NCBI GenBank assembly: GCA_043777375.1
Contig: JAYWHX010000047.1
Coordinates: forward strand, 93,417 to 157,416
DNA: 64,000 bases
Direction of reading: 5' to 3'
Source: TH-plancto1 sp043777375
GTDB lineage: Bacteria; Planctomycetota; Planctomycetia; Planctomycetales; Planctomycetaceae
In this document: piece by piece, positions 47,501-55,361 of the stretch
How positions within the stretch are numbered: the first letter of the stretch is position 1
Layout of the letters: every line of letters begins with the position of its first letter
The notes under the pieces: model-generated
Told to the model about the DNA's origin: nothing
Databases searched by the model: none
What the model saw: the letters and a program-made list of their open reading frames with translations, nothing else
Translations under genes and position numbers: made by a program

Positions 47501-47820
47501 AATCGTTCTTCGTCCGGGCCAACCGCTGGGGCGTCGATCGCATCGTCCTGCAGCAGGCCGAACTCCAGCTGCGCGATGGGGATATTTTGGTGCCGCTGAT
47601 TGATGAGACGCCGATGGGGACTCTCCCGAGCGACAACACTCCCATGCCGAAGTACGAAAGCTCCGATGCCTTCAGTCCGGAGCAAATGATTCAGCCGATG
47701 GAACCGCCGATAGATGAGCTTTTGGAACCGGCCCCCCTCCGTCGCGGCACACACCGAACTCGCGGCCCCGGTCTCTTGCCACGCGATCCACTGCTCACCG
47801 AAAGTGGGAGAGAGATCTGA
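44599..47820 (+). CDS. M56-family (BlaR1-like) membrane metallopeptidase with long C-terminal extension
   Basis: 1,073 residues. N-terminal membrane helices are interrupted by a Pro-rich loop. The M56 zinc motif is HECAH (278-282) in LLAILTHECAHLVRRD, preceded by CVSGMRSPLLILPERML and followed by LREEICDNHVLA, with the third-ligand Glu region. A further helix near 390-415 leads to a large Pro/Ser-rich, probably extracytoplasmic region. Near 830-1010 are two ExbD-like alpha/beta segments (MRYGDVRAIVQACETLNLSV; TTVLIVKVDPDLPTEKLQSF). BlaR1-type proteins sense a signal outside the membrane and cleave the partner repressor, which is encoded immediately upstream. There is no penicillin-binding domain, so the signal is not simply a beta-lactam. 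GAGGTG before ATG 44599 supports the start. Confidence 0.85.
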   Translation: MAWYSDFPNPAATLVLVALAVVSLLISGVTQLVVQRMRRHSAPARESVLKIGLCLILAWPLIVLSGAMAGLSFATVESSEPLATTAIKAAGDANLSSETTKAAVVLQTPLAAPTRPERVFWTPGPMSLVTSNQRPEPLPAEPPPAQPAMAIESTPPPTVEPHTATVWTVPRSMLFGLRWGSLLWGIGTIISLALLLKDVLRVRRMQRRLKPCPAGVVTEVLVAAMQATGLKQSPKLCLSTEVNSPCVSGMRSPLLILPERMLNDPHHNQTELLAILTHECAHLVRRDVAWSLLARVAQAIYWWEPGLRRIVRQLSHLREEICDNHVLATAVDARVYAKTLVDFAAGPVFRPMIGVIGMVGKNNPLADRVERLLQDSPDKTTRLGRRSKWAVALLVILNCGLFGVIGAQANLPQVLSQVLRPAVENSPSSDQAPDSDLRSSDVVPPGSGEYPVPTAPQSMDATMAFAPFGLRTEAGSGVSAPPEMFSPFGGEPTEAGSGVAASPEWAEETNDLFPTNDIGELPSLTQAPRSGSLKPTTEPIPKSSIPRREPSSSVFEDRPAVNGLPVTEYVQRMEQYLDGKILKTRVVTVPVIRIHRGISPAQPHNMPGRSFTLDLPSEGTITHGEQYVLTVTLPEGDILLPRTIRFEGLIAVVPESLSAEGPEPADEPQPQSTGIADPLTPEISPEITPPAPPEAEAATPDAPPAASAAPEPASRAMTFFTPDHVVAAWNSLKERGGTAVVTKRENPAELTKPPVVAPDHLHIPPHDRYRFHLPLEALADATGQFAGLRCWGRELPSTAPDKGIAELTKTLESWKAECEKARASGQIMPPMSDPFSPPGSPPQTISPPQLLVELRVFDSMRYGDVRAIVQACETLNLSVNVLNTTAETIGSSGYAYAPIELTRVYGKQGQPVGQRSLMLAQKAAAQETQVITDDHWDQAFSRFTHRHGGLTTVLIVKVDPDLPTEKLQSFFVRANRWGVDRIVLQQAELQLRDGDILVPLIDETPMGTLPSDNTPMPKYESSDAFSPEQMIQPMEPPIDELLEPAPLRRGTHRTRGPGLLPRDPLLTESGREI

Positions 47821-48270
47821 TCGCGAGCAAGCCGCGGCCGGTGCTTCATTGTCGCCGGATTCTCCGAATCCGGTGAACACGGGCCACTAGTGTCCCAGTC
47901 ATTTTCGCCATGCTCAAGGTTCTCTCCGGCTGAGGGTCGATTCTGCCTGGCGGTCGTCGATCTACCGGACTCGGAAAGTCCGGCAACGATGCCAGCTTCC
48001 CTGCGACTCTTTCACGAACAATCTGTCGATATCTGTCCCCTTTTTCTGCGAAAAAGGATGTTCTTTTTGACACTTCGCACCGAAGCCGACAAGCCATGAC
48101 CTCCCAGTGGCGACTCTCCGTAACATCGATTAGCAAAAGGCATCCGCCTCAGCTGGAAAGCCCTGGCCCTGTCGGCGTCAGCGCGGAGTTATTTTTCGCA
48201 GCAAAACGACAGACGATGACCACGGACTGTGCCGTCTAGGTCACGAGGGAGGCCACCGCAGCCGCTCACC
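47821..48270. other. Intergenic region between convergent genes, with a hairpin
   Basis: 450 bp without a supportable gene. A perfect 8-bp hairpin CCGGATTC-TCC-GAATCCGG lies at 47855-47873, 35 bp after the M56 gene, and may terminate either strand although no T-run follows. Otherwise nothing is recognised. Confidence 0.5.
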
Positions 48271-50058
48271 TCACTGCGACGAGGTCGAGCTGACCATGAC
48301 CTCCGGGTGGGCGATCCAGCCGAGAAAGTACGGCTCGGAGGCGTCCTTCTCGCGCAGGGCGATGAAGAACGGCTGATCGAAGACGAACCGCCGGGGCTTG
48401 GTGGGGTCGAAGGGAACTTCGGGAAAGCCATTCTCGCCGACAACCATCGATTCCGCCTCTGCGATGAGTTCGGCCCCGGTCTCATCGAGTCGAAAGAGAA
48501 TCGACTCACGGGCGATGCCAATATGGTTCTCCGTTCCGAGTCCCTCGACCGTGACCCCATGCAATTCCTCGAACTGCTTCGCCAGCCCAAGTTCCAGGAT
48601 CGGGATTTCCAAGCGTTCTGCATCGTGCAGATCGACATGCACTCGATGCGGGTGGGGGGATTGGAGTCTGTCCGCGATTGAGTTCCACATGCTCTGGAGT
48701 GCATCTCCGGGCTTAGTTCTTGCCAAGATGATCTCATCCTTTTGAGGACTCACCGTTTTAAGGAGTAATACGAAATCTTCGTCGTTGATGTAGTCTGCGA
48801 CGACGACTTGTTCGTGGAGTACGACCTCTCCCAGCCCTTGAGTCGTACCGGGTATGCGACCAAACGACATGACCTCTGTGGATGTCTCTCTGTCCCTGAA
48901 AGACAGTGGTTTGGGGAATCGATCCATCTGCTCGACGAATGGCATCGACTTCACCAGACAGGCATACAACCGCAGGTCAGGGATTCCGTCATCTGGCAGG
49001 CTCTCGATCTGTGGCATCAGTTGAGGGAACTTCTGCTGAACTCTCTCCTTGAGTTTGATGGTATCAGACGAACTAGCCCCCGTAGCCACCGCCAGGTAGG
49101 TTGTGGGGGCCAATGCCTTGCGATTGAACGGTGACGCATTCAATCGATTGACGATGGTTGGCTGTGGTGTGGTCTTCACTGCTCCACCGACCTGAGCCCT
49201 CAGTTCATCCCAGGCCATCTGAAACGTGGCACACCAGATCAGATTTTTGGTGGGGTCGAGAGTGTCGGATGTGGTTGCTTGTACATCAGTTCGCTTCATG
49301 TCCGTGACACTTCGAGTCTCCATCGTCTTCGACAGTGCCACGGATTCCGTCAGCTCTGCGGGCCAGTCGGGACCGGAGTACATCAACTGGCCATAGCGAG
49401 GCGTCAGGAGGGAGACCAGCAAAGTCTGATCAATATTCTTGCTCAGCCTCCGTACGGCCCCATCCATGAAGGAGCTGTGTGATCCGGGGGGAGCTTGGTC
49501 CCGGAAGACTTCCATCCACTCACGAACCCCGAGATCACGAGGCTCCAGCCACTGGGCGACCGGCGGCCCTTCAACAACGTGAATCGTGTTCGAAGGTCCA
49601 TCGAGAGCCCGCTCCATCGAGATCGCATGCTGCGCGGGCCAGGCGGTTCGCCGTCCTATCACGCCGTAAAAGTTCGCCCGTCCCGGTTCGGTCCCCCAGT
49701 GCAGTGACTGGAATACCTCGGGACACTGCGCGACGAGTTCGCGATTGTGCGGGCCATCCCACGGCTCATCGAAGCGATACTTCGCCGCCAGTTCTTGCTC
49801 ACCCAGATATGGCAGCAGCAGCGTTCGCCAGCTGTGCCACATCCGCTCATCGGGGCCTTGCACGAACGCGGGGGGAAAGGTCTTGTAATCGTCGTGATAC
49901 TGATGAAGAGCCAGCTCGATCTGCTTCATTCGATTCTTGGTCGTCTGCCGCGCTGTGGCCTCGCGATACGACTGAACCCATTGCAAGAGCAGTGCCGCCA
50001 CCGGCAATGCGATGACCGCAAACAACATGCCCCGCCACAGTTTCTGAGTTCGCGTCAT
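48271..50058 (-). CDS. DUF1559-like prepilin domain fused to a serpin-like domain
   Basis: 595 residues from ATG 50058 (GGGAG five bases upstream; ATG 50094 with AGAGG is an equal alternative adding 12 residues). Residues 7-29 are a membrane helix (LWRGMLFAVIALPVAALLLQ), then the DUF1559 signature NRMKQIELALHQYHDDYKTF and PGSHSSFMDGAVR. The usual prepilin cleavage motif (FTLIEL) is absent. From about 290 the protein resembles serpins: hinge-like DETGAELIAEAES near 521, then FVFDQPFFIALREKDASEPY and FLGWIAHPE, matching the serpin loop and terminal strands (EEGTEAAAAT ... F-A-RPF-F-IR ... FxGRVxxP). If correct, a membrane-tethered protease inhibitor. The serpin part is weak by eye and needs a profile search. 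Monocistronic. Confidence 0.65.
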   Translation of the reverse strand: MTRTQKLWRGMLFAVIALPVAALLLQWVQSYREATARQTTKNRMKQIELALHQYHDDYKTFPPAFVQGPDERMWHSWRTLLLPYLGEQELAAKYRFDEPWDGPHNRELVAQCPEVFQSLHWGTEPGRANFYGVIGRRTAWPAQHAISMERALDGPSNTIHVVEGPPVAQWLEPRDLGVREWMEVFRDQAPPGSHSSFMDGAVRRLSKNIDQTLLVSLLTPRYGQLMYSGPDWPAELTESVALSKTMETRSVTDMKRTDVQATTSDTLDPTKNLIWCATFQMAWDELRAQVGGAVKTTPQPTIVNRLNASPFNRKALAPTTYLAVATGASSSDTIKLKERVQQKFPQLMPQIESLPDDGIPDLRLYACLVKSMPFVEQMDRFPKPLSFRDRETSTEVMSFGRIPGTTQGLGEVVLHEQVVVADYINDEDFVLLLKTVSPQKDEIILARTKPGDALQSMWNSIADRLQSPHPHRVHVDLHDAERLEIPILELGLAKQFEELHGVTVEGLGTENHIGIARESILFRLDETGAELIAEAESMVVGENGFPEVPFDPTKPRRFVFDQPFFIALREKDASEPYFLGWIAHPEVMVSSTSSQ

Positions 50059-50213
50059 GGTCACTCCCGTCGCCGATGCGTTGACTCCGATCATAGAGCC
50101 CTCTTGGCGTGGGAGGATACGCCCCGTATCGCGAGAATGTTGGAACAATGATTCGATTCGTTGAACAGTGAGGCATGTGGGCTCCCGCGTGAAACACCAG
50201 GGTCTCATGTCTG

Positions 50214-50310
50214 CGAGAGCGGCACGGCGTCAGCCTGCCGAGACGTTACGAGACTGCACACGCCGGTTCGAGGGCGAGGCCTCGACAGGCTCACGCCTGC
50301 CGCTCTCAGC
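50214..50310. repeat. Imperfect palindromic repeat (GCGGCACGGCGTCAGCC family)
   Basis: Arms near GAGAGCGGCACGGCGTCAGC and its imperfect mirror ending GCCTGCCGCTCTC. The same arm, perfect, occurs at 59301-59327 and 59497-59523. It lies upstream of the DUF1559-serpin gene. Confidence 0.7.
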
Positions 50311-50353
50311 GGTGGTCAGGATGCCAGAGGACAGTGACAGTGTCTAATTCGGT

Positions 50354-50514
50354 CGGGTGGCGGGGTCAGGAGGCTTTGCGCATGGCCCCGACCGAAGTGG
50401 ACGTGGAAGTAGGAGGCTGGGCTGAGAGTCCATCGCGAGGGGCGAAGCAGCGACAGGCGGGCGACGATTCCCCACACCGGGGCCATGCGCAAAGCCTCCT
50501 GACCCCGCCACCCG
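50354..50514. mobile_element. 161-bp MITE-like element with 36-bp perfect terminal inverted repeats
   Basis: Perfect 36-bp inverted repeats at 50354-50389 and 50479-50514 (outer ends CGGGTGGCGGGGTCAGGAGG and complement) enclose 89 bp without coding capacity. No target-site duplication is obvious. It abuts the 3' end of the DAC-like gene by 17 bp. Shape and size fit a non-autonomous transposable element or a large REP-like hairpin. Confidence 0.75.
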
Positions 50515-50531
50515 TCGTATCATGTGATGAC

Positions 50532-51737
50532 TTACAGCCACTCCATTGACGCTTGACAGCTACCTTCATCTCCTGTGCTATTGAATATCAAGCAGATCTC
50601 GCCATCCGCACTGACCTTCGCTGGCTTGCCGCCATGTATGTAAGCAGACAAGGCTGCGGTGCTGCGAGCACCAGTCTGGCCCGTAGCATTTTCGTGATTC
50701 TGAATGATCGCGCCGATTGCCGTTATTTGACTGTCATTGAAAATAACGGCACCATCAATTCCAGCCAACTCAAGCAAAAGACGCTTGTTGACAATCGGAC
50801 TGCTGACACCACGAGTGAGCTTTATCAGTGAGGCCGCTGTCGCAATGAGCTCTCGCCCCGCACTACAGGGTTCCGTACTGAGTCGGCATTCCGGGTTGAC
50901 CACTTTTTCGATCACTTTGTTCTTGGGATCGTACACTAGCAGTGCTCCGTGACGGCGAAAACTCAAATCAAACAGAACTTCGAAGATGGTTGCACCTACG
51001 CCATAGTCACACATAGCACCAACTACGGCGTTCTTGAAGGTCCGAACATCGTATATTTTCCATTTACGCTTTCGTCTCGCCGCAAGCAGTCCTGAGTTAT
51101 CCCCGTCCTTTCGAGTGACAATCACGTCGCGTTGTCGAGTGAGGTGAATTGAGTAATCGCCTTCTTGCATTACCGACTGAAATGGAACCAAGAACTCTGG
51201 GTAATACTTGTAGGAAGTAGTCGATTTGATCTTTTCCCATTCAACTTCGCAGTAGTCGATCATCTTTAGTTCTTCGTCAACCAGGAAGTATGTAAATGGG
51301 CTGCTCGCGAGATGATCTGTGAATTTACCGTAGATCGCATTGTCCAGCATTTGTTCGCCAGAACCACCTGGGCGGACGATCATGTTCACTGTCACTGGTG
51401 CATTCTCATACGTCCTGTCGGACAGTGTTCCGACGTAAGTGAGTATTTTCTTCCAGTTCACTTTGCTGCTTACCCGCTCAAGCCAAGACAAAGCAAGCAT
51501 CTCTTGAAGCACATCCGCAGAGCATGGAAGGTTGACAGTGGAATCGTCGACAAATGCAGTTGCCAGCGTCTGGGCTCTATCTCGAAACCCTCTCAGGTCA
51601 GGTGTCAGCTCGCGAAAGGATTTAAACGAGATCTGGGCCTCTTTGATCTTTAGTTCGAAAATGTAGGGGCCGTAATCCGCAAAATACCAGTTCGGCACCA
51701 TGTGAACGATGACTTTAGCTGCTTCTTCGGGACTCAT
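50532..51737 (-). CDS. DisA_N/DACN-like nucleotide-sensor protein
   Basis: 401 residues from ATG 51737. The last 170 residues resemble the diadenylate-cyclase (DisA_N) fold: VLFDLSFRRHGALLVYDPKN, then LAGIDGAVIFNDSQITAIGA (DGA at 328-330) and TGARSTAALSAYIHGGKPAK, VSADGEICLIFNS. Active DAC enzymes have an RHR motif at G-T-R-H-R; here it reads GARSTAA, so synthesis of c-di-AMP is unlikely. This fits the proposed DACN-type sensor domains that bind nucleotides in bacterial conflict systems. The N-terminal 230 residues are not recognised. The gene is AT-richer than its surroundings and lies beside a MITE. No effector gene is adjacent, so the role is open. The start is weakly supported. Confidence 0.6.
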   Translation of the reverse strand: MSPEEAAKVIVHMVPNWYFADYGPYIFELKIKEAQISFKSFRELTPDLRGFRDRAQTLATAFVDDSTVNLPCSADVLQEMLALSWLERVSSKVNWKKILTYVGTLSDRTYENAPVTVNMIVRPGGSGEQMLDNAIYGKFTDHLASSPFTYFLVDEELKMIDYCEVEWEKIKSTTSYKYYPEFLVPFQSVMQEGDYSIHLTRQRDVIVTRKDGDNSGLLAARRKRKWKIYDVRTFKNAVVGAMCDYGVGATIFEVLFDLSFRRHGALLVYDPKNKVIEKVVNPECRLSTEPCSAGRELIATAASLIKLTRGVSSPIVNKRLLLELAGIDGAVIFNDSQITAIGAIIQNHENATGQTGARSTAALSAYIHGGKPAKVSADGEICLIFNSTGDEGSCQASMEWL

Positions 51738-51814
51738 CACATAGACTCAATAGGAGAAGAACAGAACGGACAGGTTAAAGGTGAATGTGGATGTTTTTGG
51801 TGACAACGAATATT

Positions 51815-53296
51815 TCACGCCAACACCCCGTGAATCAAATCCCCATGCACGTTCGTCAGTCGGCGTTGAATCCCGTTGTGGTAAAAGGTGAGTTTGGTGT
51901 GGTCGATGCCCAGTAGGTGCAGGACGGTGGCGTGGAAGTCGTGCCAGTGGGTGCGGTTCTCGACGGCTTTCCAGCCGATGTCATCGGTTGAGCCGTAGGC
52001 CATGCCGTGCTTCAGTCCGGCACCCGCCAGCCAGGTCGAGAAACCGTATTGGTTATGGTCGCGACCGATGCCCAGGACATCTGAACCCGACTGCGTGAAC
52101 GGCGTGCGACCGAACTCGCTGGTGAACATGAGTAATGTATCTTCGAGCATCCCGCGCTGCCGCAGATCGCGAATCAACCCGGCCAATGGCAGGTCGATGC
52201 GACCGGCTTCTTGTCCGTGGTTCTTCTTCATGTCCTCGTGTCCGTCCCAGTTGATGCGAGGTGAGCCGAACGCTCCGCCGGAATAGAGTTGGACGAAACG
52301 CACACCCTTCTCCAACAGCCGTCTCGCCAACAGGCACGACCGTCCGAAGTCGCGGGTCTCCTCGCCATCGAGGCCGTACTGCTGGTGGATCGCCGCTGTC
52401 TCGCCGCCCAGATCGGTGACCTCGGGCACAGCCAGCTGCATCCGCGCCGCCAGTTCGTAGCTGCGAATGCGAGCGGAGAAAGCGTCCTCAGCTCCGTGGC
52501 GTTCGAGGTGTTGGCGGTTCAACTGATCGAGTAGCTCGCGCGAAGCCAGATCAGTCCCAGCTGCGATGGGCCGCGCGGGGACGAGGTCGTCGACGGCCTT
52601 GCCCTGGCTGCGGAGGATGACGCCTTGATGTCGCGCCGGGAGGAACCCGTTGGTCCAGTTGATCGACCCACCCGCTGGTAACCCGCGCGGGTCGGGGATG
52701 ACGACATACGCGGGCAAGTCTTCGGTCTCGGCCCCCATCCCAAACGAGAGCCACGCCCCCGCCGTCGGGAACCCGTTGAGCCGGAATCCGCTGTTCTCTT
52801 GAAACGTGGCCGGGGTATGGTTCGAAGTCTCCGCATACATCGAGCGGATCACCGTCAACTCGTCCGCGACACCCGCCAGATGCGGGAACAGCTCCGACAC
52901 CCACAAACCCGATTGGCCTCGTTGCTTGAAGGCCCAGTCGCTCTGCCTGAGCAGGCCGATCTGACCGAAGAAGACATCTGCCGACTCGATGCCGCCGAAC
53001 TTCTTGCCGTGATACTTTTCGAGCTCGGGCTTGTAGTCGAAGCTATCAACCTGACTCAGACCGCCGAACAAGTTGATATGAATCGCTCGCTTGGCCTTCG
53101 CCGGGTGATGCGGCCAAGGTTCAGCCGCCTCGGGCAGAGTTCCAGTTGCACGGGCTATGTTGGGGCAAAGGAGTGCAGCGAGGGCCGCTCCGCCGATCCC
53201 TTGTCCAACCCAGTCCATAAACTCGCGCCGCCCGAGGAGCGGCTGAGAAGTTGCCGAAGGGTTGGTCTGAGAATGGACAGTGGGGCGGTGGGGCAT
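51815..53296 (-). CDS. DUF1501 family protein with Tat-type signal
   Basis: 493 residues from ATG 53296 (GGGAG eight bases upstream; an earlier start at 53344 is unneeded). The N-terminus has GRREFMDWVGQGIGGAALAA (twin-arginine-like RR followed by a hydrophobic stretch). DUF1501 hallmarks are AIHINLFGGLSQVDSFDYKP, GLWVSELFPHLAG, SMYAETSNHTPATF, VQLYSGG, MFTSEFGRTPF, GRDHNQYGFSTWLAGAG and HDFHATVLHLLGIDH. DUF1501 proteins are sulfatase/phosphatase-superfamily relatives, very abundant in planctomycetes and usually next to a DUF1549/DUF1553 cytochrome-type gene; that partner is missing here. Confidence 0.92.
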   Translation of the reverse strand: MPHRPTVHSQTNPSATSQPLLGRREFMDWVGQGIGGAALAALLCPNIARATGTLPEAAEPWPHHPAKAKRAIHINLFGGLSQVDSFDYKPELEKYHGKKFGGIESADVFFGQIGLLRQSDWAFKQRGQSGLWVSELFPHLAGVADELTVIRSMYAETSNHTPATFQENSGFRLNGFPTAGAWLSFGMGAETEDLPAYVVIPDPRGLPAGGSINWTNGFLPARHQGVILRSQGKAVDDLVPARPIAAGTDLASRELLDQLNRQHLERHGAEDAFSARIRSYELAARMQLAVPEVTDLGGETAAIHQQYGLDGEETRDFGRSCLLARRLLEKGVRFVQLYSGGAFGSPRINWDGHEDMKKNHGQEAGRIDLPLAGLIRDLRQRGMLEDTLLMFTSEFGRTPFTQSGSDVLGIGRDHNQYGFSTWLAGAGLKHGMAYGSTDDIGWKAVENRTHWHDFHATVLHLLGIDHTKLTFYHNGIQRRLTNVHGDLIHGVLA

Positions 53297-53396
53297 CGAA
53301 GTCTCTCCCGGGATCTGAACGACCCAGCATCGTCCAGGCTTCAATCATATCAACGGGGTTGAGTGCGTGGCAGCTGCGGTGCGATCCGCTTTTTTT

Positions 53397-53464
53397 GTAG
53401 CGTGGGCTTTAGCCCACGCGATCGATGGATCACCTCGGTTTGCGTGGGCTAAAGCCCACGTTAC
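53397..53464. repeat. Tandem inverted pair of CGTGGGCTTTAGCCCACG palindromes
   Basis: Two copies of a palindrome (CGTGGGCT-TT-AGCCCACG at 53401-53418, and its reverse with CTAAAG at 53443-53460) are separated by 24 bases. They lie between the divergent DUF1501 and SDR genes. Confidence 0.75.
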
Positions 53465-53580
53465 CTATCCATTTTCCCATGTAACAATTGCCCTGAACCC
53501 CGAGTTGACGCTTCTGGATTTGCCGACACAATCCCATGGAAGCCTCAAGGATCGCACTGCGTTACGACAAGAGACATTTG

Positions 53581-54375
53581 ATGCCCACTGAAACGGTTCT
53601 GATCACAGGTGCCTCATCCGGAATCGGCGAGGAGCTGGCCGAGCTGTTCGCCCGCGACAAGTCCGCGCTGATCCTCGTGGCGCGCAGTCGGGACAAGCTG
53701 GATGCATTGGCCGATCGACTGGCTAAGACGTACGGGATACAGGCGCTCGTACTGACGAGTGATCTGGCTCGCCCACAGGCCGCTCAAACGCTGTACGACG
53801 CCGTGACCGCAGCGGGCTGGACGGTCGACTGCCTCGTCAACAATGCGGGATTCGGTGGCATGGGTTATCTCGAGGAGATGCCCACGTCCCAACTGTCGGA
53901 CATGCTGCAAGTGAACGTGCTGGCATTAACGGAGCTGACGCGGTTGTTTCTGCCCGGCATGGTCGCGAGGAAGCAGGGGCGGATTCTAAACGTGGCATCG
54001 ACAGCTTCGTTTCAGCCGGGGCCCAACGCGGTTGTATACTATGCCTCCAAGGCGTACGTGCGTTTTTTCAGCGATGGGCTCCAAACGGAACTGGCGGGGA
54101 CGGGAGTGACCGTCACGTGTCTGGCACCTGGGCCGACGAAGACGAATTTTAATGACGTGGCCAAAATGGGTGAGACCCCGATCTTTCGGTTCAACTCGAT
54201 GGAGGTCAAACCGGTCGCCCTCGCAGGGTACAACGGGTTACGAGCCGGTCTGACGCTGGTTGTGCCAGGGTGGGTCAACAAACTATTGCAGCTCAGCGCG
54301 AAGCACAGCCACTGGGGCATCGTCAAACTGTTCATGAAGAACATCATGCAGCCACTGCCGCCACGTAAGGGGTGA
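53581..54375 (+). CDS. Short-chain dehydrogenase/reductase
   Basis: 264 residues from ATG 53581 (AAGAG shortly upstream). Classical SDR: NAD(P)-binding GASSGIG at 10-16, a basic ARSRDKL after strand 2 suggesting NADP preference, NNAGFG, catalytic Ser in NVASTASF and YYASK. The C-terminus ends QPLPPRKG. It belongs to the DltE/YqjQ-like group of SDRs whose substrate is rarely known. Monocistronic, followed by 216 bp without a gene. Confidence 0.92.
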   Translation: MPTETVLITGASSGIGEELAELFARDKSALILVARSRDKLDALADRLAKTYGIQALVLTSDLARPQAAQTLYDAVTAAGWTVDCLVNNAGFGGMGYLEEMPTSQLSDMLQVNVLALTELTRLFLPGMVARKQGRILNVASTASFQPGPNAVVYYASKAYVRFFSDGLQTELAGTGVTVTCLAPGPTKTNFNDVAKMGETPIFRFNSMEVKPVALAGYNGLRAGLTLVVPGWVNKLLQLSAKHSHWGIVKLFMKNIMQPLPPRKG

Positions 54376-54591
54376 TGGAGCCTGTCGAGTGAATGGTCGC
54401 ATGAGCAGTTCTGCCTGGCGATCCCGGTTGACTTTGACGGCAGGCCGACGCGTTTTTATCGATACCGGCGTTGCTTTCGTGACAATCCCAATCTCCCGAC
54501 GTGCGAAGAGTCGAAGGTAGTAGAGAGTCGTTACGATCGGCCATGAGTCCAAAAGCGTGCCCGGCCCACCCGGAACTCAGCGAATCTCTCC

Positions 54592-54828
54592 ATGAACAAT
54601 GTGCTCCGCAGCTTATCAATGCTAGCGATTCTCTTTGCTGTCTCTGGCTGCCAGGTCTGCCGAATCACTGACCGCTGGAATGATCGAGTCGACCACATCG
54701 CGGATTGCGAGCGACCACTCGACTGTTGGTACAACCCTCGCTGCGATTTGACCCGCGAGTACCGCCCAGACGGTGGGGATCACTGGCTGTTTCGCCGCTG
54801 CCGTTGTGATGGCCCAACGTGCCGTTAG
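54592..54828 (+). CDS. Small Cys-rich lipoprotein
   Basis: 78 residues with an N-terminal signal ending in a lipobox (LFAVSGC, Cys20). The mature part is Cys- and Arg-rich (CRITDRW, CERPLDCWYNPRCDL, RRCRCDGPTCR), giving about eight cysteines for disulfides or metal. Function unknown. Converges with the following minus-strand gene, 10 bp away. Confidence 0.7.
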   Translation: MNNVLRSLSMLAILFAVSGCQVCRITDRWNDRVDHIADCERPLDCWYNPRCDLTREYRPDGGDHWLFRRCRCDGPTCR

Positions 54829-54838
54829 GGATTATCCA

Positions 54839-55318
54839 TTAAGCCGCGACTGAATCAACCGCGATGAACTGGCCTCGCAGCTTGGCGACGGCATCTCCGG
54901 CGTTCATGTTGAACAGGGCTTTTCCGCCGGTTCCCCATTGGCCATATTGGTAGTGGAACAGAGCGCACGCATCGCGGACAGTTCCAACCGCCGCCACGTC
55001 TTCCATATCGCCGCCTTCGATCGCGTCGAAATGCAACTCGATCGACACGATCGCCGTGAGTATCCCAGATTGTGCCTCACGAGCCCACGCAACTGCCGGC
55101 AACCAGTCACACTTCACCCATCGCAGACCACGTGGCTTGCCTGATTGAGAAGCAAGCTCGAAGAACTTGGCCTCCAGCGATTCTCGCTGCCGGCGAAACG
55201 CAGCCATCGCCTGCTGCAGCTCCCGCCGCTGCATCCAGCGTGCAAGTGGGATCGCGGCCACCGCCACAATTGCGACCACTCCGATCAGACCGCAAGCGAT
55301 CATCAATCCCGGCGACAT
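54839..55318 (-). CDS. Hypothetical membrane-anchored protein
   Basis: 159 residues with one N-terminal helix (LMIACGLIGVVAIVAVAAIP), a short coiled-coil-like stretch (RRELQQAMAAFRRQRESLEA) and a beta-rich C-terminal domain (GLRWVKCDWLPAVAWAREAQ, LTAIVSIELHFDAIEGGDME). No family recognised. It starts 43 bp after the stop of the zinc-ribbon/TM gene on the same strand and is likely co-transcribed with it. Confidence 0.65.
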   Translation of the reverse strand: MSPGLMIACGLIGVVAIVAVAAIPLARWMQRRELQQAMAAFRRQRESLEAKFFELASQSGKPRGLRWVKCDWLPAVAWAREAQSGILTAIVSIELHFDAIEGGDMEDVAAVGTVRDACALFHYQYGQWGTGGKALFNMNAGDAVAKLRGQFIAVDSVAA

Positions 55319-55361
55319 CAGTTTTCAATCCCGTTGTGGTTTGAGCCGTTCAGAAGGGCGA

